A stretch of 43,413 bases of DNA from CAZMMV01 sp964567475 (GTDB lineage: Bacteria > Bacillota > Clostridia > Tissierellales > Tissierellaceae): positions 1 through 43,413 of the forward strand of contig CAZMMV010000004.1 in the NCBI GenBank assembly GCA_964567475.1. The letters run 5' to 3'. A program made the translations under genes and the position numbers. This document shows, in pieces, positions 1 through 6,765 of the stretch (positions are counted from its first letter, which is position 1; every line of letters starts with the position of its first letter). The notes beneath the pieces were generated by a model. The model made no database searches and had not been told where the DNA came from. It was given only the letters and a program-made list of their open reading frames with translations.

Positions 1-54
1 TGTGGAACCATTATTATTTTAATTTTAACTTTACTTAATAAAGAGGAAATATAG
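1..54 (+). CDS. lspA: Signal peptidase II, C-terminal end only (partial)
   Basis: The first 54 bases read in frame as a hydrophobic tail followed by a short charged end (Cys-Gly-Thr, a run of Ile/Leu, then Asn-Lys-Glu-Glu-Ile) and stop at TAG 52-54. This looks like the last membrane helix and short charged tail of signal peptidase II, the aspartic protease that cleaves lipoprotein signal peptides. The main support is context, since lspA directly precedes rluD in Bacillus and many clostridia. Only 17 residues are visible, so the identity is an inference. The catalytic Asp residues would lie upstream of the window. Confidence 0.55.
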   Translation, partial: CGTIIILILTLLNKEEI

Positions 55-63
55 GAGGAAGGT

Positions 64-1014
64 ATGAATACTTTTTATATTGAGGTAGATGATGAGGATG
101 AAAGACTGGATAGTTTCTTAGCTGAAAAAATAGAAGGATTTTCTAGATCATATATAAAAAAACTAATAAATGATAATTTAGTATTAGTCAATGGAAAGTT
201 GAATAAATCTAGTTACAAGGTAATAAAGGGGGATTTAATAAAAGTTGATATACCAGAAGTTAAAAAAATAAAGGCAAGGCCGGAAAATATACCCATAGAT
301 ATTATTTATGAAGATGATGATATAGTAATAGTAAATAAAGCACAAAACATGGTAATACATCCTGGTGTAGATAATGAATCGGGAACTTTAGTAAACGGAT
401 TGCTTTATCATATTAAATCTTTGTCCACTATTAATAAAGATATAAGGCCTGGTATAGTACATAGAATAGATAAGGATACATCAGGAGCTTTAATTATAGC
501 TAAAAATAATAAAACTCATAAAGCTTTATCTCTAGCTTTAAAAGAAAGACAAGTAAAAAGGGTTTATTTAGCCTTAGTTCATGGTAGAATAGAAAATGAT
601 AATGGAAGAATAGATGCTCCTATAGGAAGAAATGAAAAGAATAGAATGAAAATGACAGTTAAATACAAAAATAGTAGAAATGCAATAAGTCATTATAAAG
701 TTGTATGTAGATTTGACGAATATACTTTAGTAGAAGTGAAATTAGAAACTGGAAGGACTCATCAAATAAGAGTTCATATGGATTATTTAAATCATCCTAT
801 AGTAGGGGATCCTGTATATTCAAATAGAAAAAATAAATTTGGATTAGATAAGCAAATGCTTCATTCATATAAGGTAGGATTTATTCATCCAAGTAAAAAG
901 AAGTATGTTGAGTTTAAGGCTGATTTACCAAGTTATTTTTCGAATATAATAAATCAATTAAAAATAAATGAAAGTAGTGGTAGATGTGAATATAAAGACA
1001 ACAATATTAGATGA
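64..1014 (+). CDS. rluD: RluD/RluA-family 23S rRNA pseudouridine synthase
   Basis: This 316-residue protein isomerises uridines in RNA, most likely in helix 69 of 23S rRNA as RluD does; in Bacillus the orthologue in this position is YlyB. An S4 RNA-binding domain spans about residues 12-62. The catalytic RluA motif HRIDKDTSG lies at 133-141 with the expected nucleophile at Asp136, and a conserved GRTHQIRVH stretch follows. A strong AGGAGG-like site (53-60) precedes ATG 64 by a few bases. The gene lies 9 bases after lspA and its end overlaps the start of pyrR, so the three probably share a transcript. Length is normal. Family assignment is firm; the exact target uridines cannot be read from sequence. 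Confidence 0.95.
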   Translation: MNTFYIEVDDEDERLDSFLAEKIEGFSRSYIKKLINDNLVLVNGKLNKSSYKVIKGDLIKVDIPEVKKIKARPENIPIDIIYEDDDIVIVNKAQNMVIHPGVDNESGTLVNGLLYHIKSLSTINKDIRPGIVHRIDKDTSGALIIAKNNKTHKALSLALKERQVKRVYLALVHGRIENDNGRIDAPIGRNEKNRMKMTVKYKNSRNAISHYKVVCRFDEYTLVEVKLETGRTHQIRVHMDYLNHPIVGDPVYSNRKNKFGLDKQMLHSYKVGFIHPSKKKYVEFKADLPSYFSNIINQLKINESSGRCEYKDNNIR

Positions 1015-1516
1015 CAAATCAATAGAAAGGTCTATAACGAGAATATCACATGAAATTTTAGAGAAAAACAAGGGAACTAAGGATATTATCTTAGTAGGTA
1101 TAAAAACAAGAGGAATTCCTCTTGCTCATAGAATATCTAAAAAGATAGAAGGAATAGAAGGTGTAAAAGTGCCTGTGTTTTCTTTAGATATAACATTTTA
1201 TAGAGATGATTTAACAGAAATAAATGAAAATCCAATAATCAAGGATAAAATGAAAGAGGATATTAATCAGAAGATTGTTATATTGGTAGACGATGTAATA
1301 TACACAGGTAGAACTGTAAGAGCTGCTCTAGATGCACTTACAGATAAGGGTAGGCCTAACAAGGTTCAATTAGCTGTCCTTGTAGATAGAGGTCATAGAG
1401 AACTTCCAATAAGGCCTGATTATGTAGGGAAAAATCTTCCAACATCTAAATTAGAAAATGTTAAAGTTAATTTAAAAGAAATAGACTCCATTGATAAGGT
1501 TATTATATTAGAATAA
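986..1516 (+). CDS. pyrR: PyrR, bifunctional pyr operon attenuator / uracil phosphoribosyltransferase
   Basis: PyrR binds pyr mRNA when UMP is high and also converts uracil plus PRPP to UMP. The PRPP-binding signature VDDVIYTGRT lies at residues 101-110, and the C-terminal half, with VDRGHRELPIR and GKNLPTSK, closely follows B. subtilis PyrR. The reading frame is open from ATG 968, but no ribosome binding site precedes that codon. GTG 986 sits a few bases after a weak AGTGGT and gives a 176-residue protein whose start aligns with the family, so I use it; the choice is moderate. The gene overlaps the end of rluD. No pyrimidine biosynthesis gene follows: transcription should stop at the palindromic terminator immediately downstream, so any attenuation targets lie elsewhere. 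Confidence 0.92.
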   Translation: MNIKTTILDDKSIERSITRISHEILEKNKGTKDIILVGIKTRGIPLAHRISKKIEGIEGVKVPVFSLDITFYRDDLTEINENPIIKDKMKEDINQKIVILVDDVIYTGRTVRAALDALTDKGRPNKVQLAVLVDRGHRELPIRPDYVGKNLPTSKLENVKVNLKEIDSIDKVIILE

Positions 1517-1550
1517 AAAAAGGTAGAAAATTAATTTTCTACCTTTTTTA
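1515..1550. terminator. Bidirectional terminator between pyrR and rqcH
   Basis: A perfect 24-base palindrome at 1521-1544 (arms AGGTAGAAAATT) is flanked by an A-run on the left and a T-run on the right, so it reads as an intrinsic terminator on both strands. It directly follows the pyrR stop. The rqcH stop codon (1531-1533 on the reverse strand) lies inside the palindrome. Confidence 0.9.
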
Positions 1551-3303
1551 TATCATTAACTAAATTATTTTTAGGGCTTACATTTATAGTGTTAAAGTTA
1601 TTATAAACAACCATACCAGCCTTAGCATTTTTAGGTTTTTTAACATTTTTTCTTTGTGTATAGGCTACAGATACAACATTAGAGTGTTTAGATTTACTGT
1701 AGAATGCTGCTAAAATACCTGCTTGTTCTAATGTTGAATCAGGTATATCTTTTCCTTGGTGATCTATAATAACATGAGAACCAGGCATATCATGAACATG
1801 TAACCAAGTATCAGATCTATGAGAAGATTTAAAGGTAAGATTATCATTTTGCTTATTGTTTTTTCCTACATAGATATCAAATCCATCTTCAGATATATAA
1901 TGATGAGGCTTACTAGTCTTTTGTTTTTTGTTTTTATTTTTTTTATTATTTCCTTTTATATATCCTTCTTCTATTAATTCTTGTTTTATTTCATCTAATT
2001 CCTCAACTTCTGTTGAATTATCTATACTAACTAATACATTTTCTAAATATTCTATTTCATGTTTTGTTGTTGGTATTTGTCTTAATAATAATTTTTCTGC
2101 CTTTTTTAATTTAGAGTATTTTTTATAGTATCTTTGTGCATTGTCAACAGGTGAATATTTAATATTTAAAGGTACAGTAAGAATCTTCATATTTTCATCA
2201 TAGAAATTTTGCAAATCTACTCTATCCTTATTATTGGGAACCACGTGAAGATTGGCTGAAATTAAATCAGCATAAACTTTATATTTATCTCTATCCTTGC
2301 TTTCTAATAGCTCATTTTTTTGCTTGGATAATTTATTTATCGTTCTGTCTAATTTTACGCCTATAGATTTTCTCATTCCACTTGATTTTTGATTTATTCT
2401 ATCGGATACATCTTTACGATAAAAATACTTATCTAAAACTTTAGAGATTGAATCTAAGGATATTTTGTTATCCAATCCAAACTGGTTTAAGTCTAATGAG
2501 TGAAAGGCAATGGGTTCCATGTTTTCATCCATTATTAAAGTAGGGGAAAAGTTTTTATTTTTTATTTTGTCCATAAAATCTTTAAAGCTATTAAACAAAA
2601 GTTTCTTTTCATTAGTATTAAGACTATTTATAGTTCTATCAATATCAATATTGCTATGAAAACAAATTTCCCTACTAATAAGAGGACTGAGACCTACATA
2701 ATTAAAATAAAAAAACTTAAATATTTTAAGATTTTGTTTGGAATTATCTAGATAATCTAGAAATTCCTTTTGAGAATATTCTAAGGGATTGCTTTTATTT
2801 TGTGCAGGAGGTTGTTCATATACAATACCGGGTAAGATTTCTCTAACCCTACTCATGCTTTCATTTACTCTTTTTATTGAATCAATAATTTTATAAGAAT
2901 TATTATCTATTAAAATAATATTGCTATGCCTTCCCATTATCTCAATTACAATCCTTTTTTCGCTAGCTTGACCTAATTCATCTAAGGAAGATACATCTAT
3001 GAATATAACCCTATCTAAGCTCACTTGCTCTATATTTAAAATAGTTCCACTGTTAATATGTTTTCTAAGAACCATGCAAAATAGTGGAGCTGATGCTGGA
3101 TTTTCTTTGGAGTATTCTGTAAGGTATATTCTAGGATTGTTGCTACTTGAAGATATAATTAATTTATAATTTGTTCTATTATTATGAATATTTAATAGGA
3201 TTTCATCTTTTTCTTGTTGATAAATTTTATTAATTCTTCCACCTATTAATTTATTCTTCAGTTCTTCTACAACTGCGTTGGTTACTATTCCATCAAATGA
3301 CAT
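1531..3303 (-). CDS. rqcH: RqcH (NFACT family), ribosome-associated quality-control factor
   Basis: RqcH, the bacterial Rqc2/NEMF homologue, binds stalled 50S subunits and recruits tRNA-Ala to add C-terminal alanine tails that mark nascent chains for degradation. Older annotations call it fibronectin-binding protein A. The 590-residue protein has an N-terminal NFACT-N domain with the functionally important Asp97-Arg98 pair at the same numbering as in B. subtilis, charged coiled-coil segments around 300-440, a Lys-rich linker near 455-465, and a C-terminal NFACT-R domain with TWLHVHDMPGSHVII. TGGAGGAAT precedes ATG 3303 on the reverse strand. It is divergent from yicC and convergent with pyrR. 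The B. subtilis homologue YloA is also a neighbour of yloC. Confidence 0.95.
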   Translation of the reverse strand: MSFDGIVTNAVVEELKNKLIGGRINKIYQQEKDEILLNIHNNRTNYKLIISSSSNNPRIYLTEYSKENPASAPLFCMVLRKHINSGTILNIEQVSLDRVIFIDVSSLDELGQASEKRIVIEIMGRHSNIILIDNNSYKIIDSIKRVNESMSRVREILPGIVYEQPPAQNKSNPLEYSQKEFLDYLDNSKQNLKIFKFFYFNYVGLSPLISREICFHSNIDIDRTINSLNTNEKKLLFNSFKDFMDKIKNKNFSPTLIMDENMEPIAFHSLDLNQFGLDNKISLDSISKVLDKYFYRKDVSDRINQKSSGMRKSIGVKLDRTINKLSKQKNELLESKDRDKYKVYADLISANLHVVPNNKDRVDLQNFYDENMKILTVPLNIKYSPVDNAQRYYKKYSKLKKAEKLLLRQIPTTKHEIEYLENVLVSIDNSTEVEELDEIKQELIEEGYIKGNNKKNKNKKQKTSKPHHYISEDGFDIYVGKNNKQNDNLTFKSSHRSDTWLHVHDMPGSHVIIDHQGKDIPDSTLEQAGILAAFYSKSKHSNVVSVAYTQRKNVKKPKNAKAGMVVYNNFNTINVSPKNNLVNDIKKVEN

Positions 3304-3335
3304 TTTGATTCCTCCATTATTAAAATTCTATTTAA

Positions 3336-3364
3336 AGTATAACATCTAAGAGGGAAATAATAAA
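3336..3364 (-). promoter_or_regulatory. Candidate rqcH promoter
   Basis: On the reverse strand an extended -10 element TGTTATACT (plus-strand 3336-3344) is followed upstream, after 17 bases, by a poor -35 TTTATT (3359-3364). The extended -10 makes it plausible despite the weak -35. Confidence 0.4.
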
Positions 3365-3397
3365 CTAAATAAATATTTATGGAAAGTTATTAATAAA

Positions 3398-3427
3398 TTG
3401 TAACATATTCTAGCTATATACTATAAT
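3398..3427 (+). promoter_or_regulatory. Sigma-A-type promoter for the yicC-gmk-priA block
   Basis: TTGTAA at 3398-3403 and a perfect TATAAT at 3422-3427 are separated by 18 bases and lie 50 bases before the yicC start. No other good promoter-terminator pair is seen until after coaBC, so this probably drives yicC through coaBC at least. Confidence 0.65.
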
Positions 3428-3476
3428 AAGAGATATAATAGATATTTAAGATTAGATATCAAAAAGAGGTGTAAAT

Positions 3477-4358
3477 ATGATAAAAAGTATGACGGGATTT
3501 GGTAGGGGAGAATTTAGTAATGATTTATACAATTTTAAAGTGGAAATTAAAGCGGTAAATCATAGGTACAGTGATATATCCGTTAAGATGCCTAAACATA
3601 TAAGTTATTTAGAAGAAAAAATAAAAAAGATTCTAAAAAAAGAGATTAATAGGGGTAAAGTAGATGTTTATATTAATTTAGAATATATTCAAGAATCGTC
3701 TATAGATATAAAGGTAGATATAGACCTTGCAAAGTCTTATAAGGAAGCTTTGGAGATTTTATCTAATGAATTAGATTTAGAAGGAGATATTAGGATAAAT
3801 AATATCTTATCTATGTCAGATATTATAAAAACTGAGAGAAAAGAATTAGATGAAGATGCAATTTGGATATGTTTAAAGGCTGCTTTAGAAATAGCCTTAA
3901 AAGATATTATTTCAATGAAAAAATCAGAAGGACAAGAATTAAAAAATGATATGGTATCACATTTAGATAAAATAGATAAGTTTTTAATAGAAATTGAAGA
4001 AAGATCTCCTTTAGTGGTGATGGAATATAGGGAAAAGTTAAAAGAAAGATTATCTGATTTACTTGATAATAATACTGAGCTTGATGAGGATAGAATAAAT
4101 TCTGAAATAGTATATTTTGCTGATAAAAGTAATATTAATGAAGAAATTATAAGATTGAAAAGTCATTTAAAACAATTTATATCTATACTAGCTGAAGATA
4201 ATCCAGTTGGAAGAAAACTTGATTTTTTAGTACAAGAAATGAACAGAGAGATAAATACCATAGGTTCAAAGGCTAGTGATATGATTATTTGTCAAAATGT
4301 AGTAGAAGTAAAGTCAGAAATAGAACAAATTAGAGAACAAATTCAAAATGTAGAGTAA
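3477..4358 (+). CDS. yloC: YicC/YloC family endoribonuclease
   Basis: The family is a hexameric endoribonuclease; E. coli YicC has been linked to degradation of the small RNA RyhB. The 293-residue protein begins with the hallmark MIKSMTGFGRGE of the YicC N-terminal domain. It ends with the conserved DUF1732 region, which contains RLKSHLKQF, GRKLDFLVQEMNREINTIGSKA, and a Glu-rich terminal helix. The site AGAGGTG precedes ATG 3477. It heads the same cluster as in B. subtilis (yloC, remA, gmk, rpoZ, coaBC), suggesting cotranscription, but the substrate in this organism is unknown. Confidence 0.93.
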   Translation: MIKSMTGFGRGEFSNDLYNFKVEIKAVNHRYSDISVKMPKHISYLEEKIKKILKKEINRGKVDVYINLEYIQESSIDIKVDIDLAKSYKEALEILSNELDLEGDIRINNILSMSDIIKTERKELDEDAIWICLKAALEIALKDIISMKKSEGQELKNDMVSHLDKIDKFLIEIEERSPLVVMEYREKLKERLSDLLDNNTELDEDRINSEIVYFADKSNINEEIIRLKSHLKQFISILAEDNPVGRKLDFLVQEMNREINTIGSKASDMIICQNVVEVKSEIEQIREQIQNVE

Positions 4359-4372
4359 TAGGAGAGGATTTT

Positions 4373-4618
4373 ATGTCAGTAAAATTGATTAATATAGGAT
4401 TTGGAAATATTGTCTCAGCAAATAGGATAATATCTGTAGTTAGTCCAGATTCTGCTCCTGTTAGAAGATTGATACAGGAATCCAGAGATAAGGGACTCCT
4501 AATAGATGCTACTTATGGAAGAAAGACTAGGGCAGTTATAGTTACTGATAGTAGGCACTTAATATTGACACCTGTTCAGCCTGAAACTATAGGTAATAGA
4601 TTTCAAGCTGATGATTAA
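4373..4618 (+). CDS. remA: RemA / DUF370 family DNA-binding regulator
   Basis: This 81-residue protein matches RemA (YlzA). In B. subtilis it is a ring-forming DNA-binding activator of biofilm matrix and osmoprotection genes. The family core is visible: LINIGFGNIV near the N terminus, SPDSAPVRRLIQE in the middle, and DATYGRKTRAVIV with a TDSRHLILTP end. AGGAGAGG precedes ATG 4373, 14 bases after yicC. In clostridia the protein is conserved next to gmk even where the matrix genes are absent, so its regulon here cannot be inferred from Bacillus. Confidence 0.93.
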   Translation: MSVKLINIGFGNIVSANRIISVVSPDSAPVRRLIQESRDKGLLIDATYGRKTRAVIVTDSRHLILTPVQPETIGNRFQADD

Positions 4619-4653
4619 GATGAAAAAACAAAATAGAAAGTAGGTTTTCATAT

Positions 4654-5268
4654 ATGGCTAAAGGTTTTTTAATGATTGTTTCTGGCCCAGCAGGTACTGG
4701 AAAAGGAACTGTTTGTAAGGAAATACTAAATAGAAACAAAGAAATAATATATTCTGTTTCAGCGACTACTAGGTCACCTAGACCTGGAGAAGAAGATGGA
4801 GTAAATTATTTTTTTATTGATGATGAAAAATTTAAATCAATGATAGAAAAAGATGAGTTTTTAGAATATGCACATGTTCATACTAATTATTATGGAACAC
4901 CTAAGGAACTTGTTACAGATAAGGTAGAAGAGGGTGAGATAGTATTACTTGAGATTGATGTACAAGGTGCACTTCAGATAAAGAAAAATTATTCTGAAGC
5001 AGTTTTTATATTTTTATTACCGCCTACTATGGAAGAATTAAAAGACAGGATAACTAAAAGAGGAACAGAATCAGAAGAAGATATTAATAGGAGATATGAA
5101 AATGCATTTAAAGAATTAGATTTTGTAGGAAAATATGATTATTTTGTAATAAATGACAAGGTAGAACAAGCAGTACTTGATATAGAATCTATTATAAAGG
5201 CTGAAAGATTGAGAGTTAAAAGACATTCAAATATTAAAGAAAAAGTTATAGCAAAGGGAGGTAAATAA
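4654..5268 (+). CDS. gmk: Guanylate kinase
   Basis: Guanylate kinase phosphorylates GMP to GDP with ATP, feeding GTP and (p)ppGpp pools. The 204-residue protein has a P-loop GPAGTGKGT at residues 11-19, the GMP-binding SATTRSPRPGE segment, a YGT motif and a LLEIDVQGA stretch, all typical of the family. Its second P-loop residue is Ala rather than the more usual Ser (GPSGxGK), a tolerated variant. A weak AAGTAGG site precedes ATG 4654. Only 1 base separates it from rpoZ, indicating translational coupling. Confidence 0.97.
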   Translation: MAKGFLMIVSGPAGTGKGTVCKEILNRNKEIIYSVSATTRSPRPGEEDGVNYFFIDDEKFKSMIEKDEFLEYAHVHTNYYGTPKELVTDKVEEGEIVLLEIDVQGALQIKKNYSEAVFIFLLPPTMEELKDRITKRGTESEEDINRRYENAFKELDFVGKYDYFVINDKVEQAVLDIESIIKAERLRVKRHSNIKEKVIAKGGK

Positions 5269-5269
5269 T

Positions 5270-5500
5270 ATGAAAGATCAATATACTATGTTAAACCCAT
5301 CTTTTAGGGAATTGGATAAACTAGGTGATAGCAGATATACATTAGCTATGCTTACTTCAAAAAGAGCTAGAAGGATTATTGATGGTGAAAAACCTTTAGT
5401 TGAAACTAAATCAAAACAACCTGTTAGTATTGCACTAGAAGAAGTATTAGAAAAGAAGGTTACTTATAGAAGACCAGATAATATAAATAGTATTAAATAG
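5270..5500 (+). CDS. rpoZ: RNA polymerase omega subunit
   Basis: The omega subunit helps assemble and stabilise RNA polymerase by clamping the beta-prime subunit. The 76-residue protein contains the family pattern DSRYTLAMLTSKRARRI followed by KQPVSIALEEVLEKKVTY. AGGGAGGTAAATA precedes ATG 5270. The position between gmk and coaBC is conserved in Firmicutes and strengthens the call. Confidence 0.95.
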   Translation: MKDQYTMLNPSFRELDKLGDSRYTLAMLTSKRARRIIDGEKPLVETKSKQPVSIALEEVLEKKVTYRRPDNINSIK

Positions 5501-5511
5501 GAGATGAAATC

Positions 5512-6726
5512 ATGTTAAAAGATAAAACCATAGTTCTTGGAGTTACAGGAGGAATTGCTGTATATAAAGCAGCAGATCTTGTTAGTAAACTAAAGAAAAG
5601 GGGAGCTAAGGTAGAAGTTATCATGACGAATGCTGCTACTGAATTTGTTACACCTTTGACTTTTCAGACCATGTCAGAAAACATTGTTCATACTAAAATG
5701 TTTAATAAATTAGATCGTATTGATGTAGAACATATATCTTTAGCTCAAAAAGGAGATGTTATGTTAATAGCACCAGCAACTGCTGATATCATAGGTAAAA
5801 TTGCTAATGGTATTGCAGATGATTTATTGACAACAGTAGTTATGGCATCTAATAAAAAAATAATATTTGCCCCTGCTATGAATACAAAAATGTATGAAAA
5901 CCCTATTGTTCAAGAAAATATAGAAAAATTGAAAAAAATAGGATATGAGTTCATCTCTCCAGGATCAGGAAGGCTTGCCTGTGGAGATTATGGATCTGGT
6001 AAAATGGCTGAACCTGAAGATATTGTTGACTATTTAGATAAATCTTTTATATCAAAGGACCTATTGAATAAGGATATTGTAATTACTGCAGGTCCAACTA
6101 AGGAGGCTATTGATCCTGTTAGATATATGAGTAACAATTCTAGCGGTAAAATGGGCTATGCTTTGGCTCAAAATGCAATAAATAGAGGTGCTAATGTAAC
6201 ATTAATAAGTGGTCCAACATCACTTAATCCTCCTAATGGAGTTAATTTTATAAGCATTGAGACTACAGAGGATATGCTAAAAGCTGTATCAAAATCATTT
6301 GATAAATGTGATGTTTTGATAAAAGCCGCAGCTCCTGCCGATTATAGACCGGAAAAGTTTTCACCTATAAAAATAAAAAAGTCAGGAGAAAATAAAGATG
6401 GACTTACTATAAAATATATTAAAAATCCTGATATTGCAGCTTATTTTGGAGAAAAGAAAAAGCATCAAGTAATGGTAGGATTTGCTGCAGAAACAAATAA
6501 CCTTTATGAATATTCAATGGGGAAAATAGTTAAAAAAAATCTTGATTTTATTGTAGCTAATGATGTAAGTAAAGAAGGTGCAGGATTTAGCGTGGATACA
6601 AATATAGTAAGTATAATAGATAAAAATGGAGATAAAAAAGACTATCCTATGATGAATAAAAAGGAAGTTGCAAAGATTATTTTAGATAAGGTAAAATATA
6701 TATTAAAGATAAAAGCTAGATTATAA
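5512..6726 (+). CDS. coaBC: Bifunctional phosphopantothenoylcysteine decarboxylase / phosphopantothenate-cysteine ligase
   Basis: CoaBC performs two steps of coenzyme A synthesis: CTP-dependent joining of phosphopantothenate to cysteine (CoaB) and FMN-dependent decarboxylation (CoaC). The N-terminal CoaC flavoprotein part (about 1-180) shows the catalytic His74 in VEHISL, the PAMNTKMYENP substrate motif at 121-131 and the essential Cys157 in ACGDYGSGKM. The C-terminal CoaB part shows TAGPTKEAIDPVRYMSNNSSGKMG and AAAPADYRP. At 404 residues it is normal length. The next step but one, CoaD, is also in this window at 24294. An inverted repeat follows the stop. Confidence 0.96.
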   Translation: MLKDKTIVLGVTGGIAVYKAADLVSKLKKRGAKVEVIMTNAATEFVTPLTFQTMSENIVHTKMFNKLDRIDVEHISLAQKGDVMLIAPATADIIGKIANGIADDLLTTVVMASNKKIIFAPAMNTKMYENPIVQENIEKLKKIGYEFISPGSGRLACGDYGSGKMAEPEDIVDYLDKSFISKDLLNKDIVITAGPTKEAIDPVRYMSNNSSGKMGYALAQNAINRGANVTLISGPTSLNPPNGVNFISIETTEDMLKAVSKSFDKCDVLIKAAAPADYRPEKFSPIKIKKSGENKDGLTIKYIKNPDIAAYFGEKKKHQVMVGFAAETNNLYEYSMGKIVKKNLDFIVANDVSKEGAGFSVDTNIVSIIDKNGDKKDYPMMNKKEVAKIILDKVKYILKIKARL

Positions 6727-6736
6727 TCTAGCTTTT
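6711..6736 (+). terminator. Palindromic hairpin after coaBC
   Basis: A perfect palindrome AAAAGCTAGATTA/TAATCTAGCTTTT overlaps the coaBC stop. It is followed by only four Ts and then GAATTT, so it may be a leaky terminator or mRNA 3' end that still allows read-through into priA. Confidence 0.5.
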
Positions 6737-6765
6737 GAATTTATGCACAATAAGGAATGATAGAT

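Noticed and set aside
1928..2128. Forward open frame rich in Phe and Leu
   Set aside because: It is the complement of the Lys/Asn-rich linker of rqcH and has no ribosome binding site.
6757..6765. ATG start for priA at 6757
   Set aside because: AAGGA directly abuts this ATG with no spacing; TTG 6766 is 9 bases away and fits the family N terminus.
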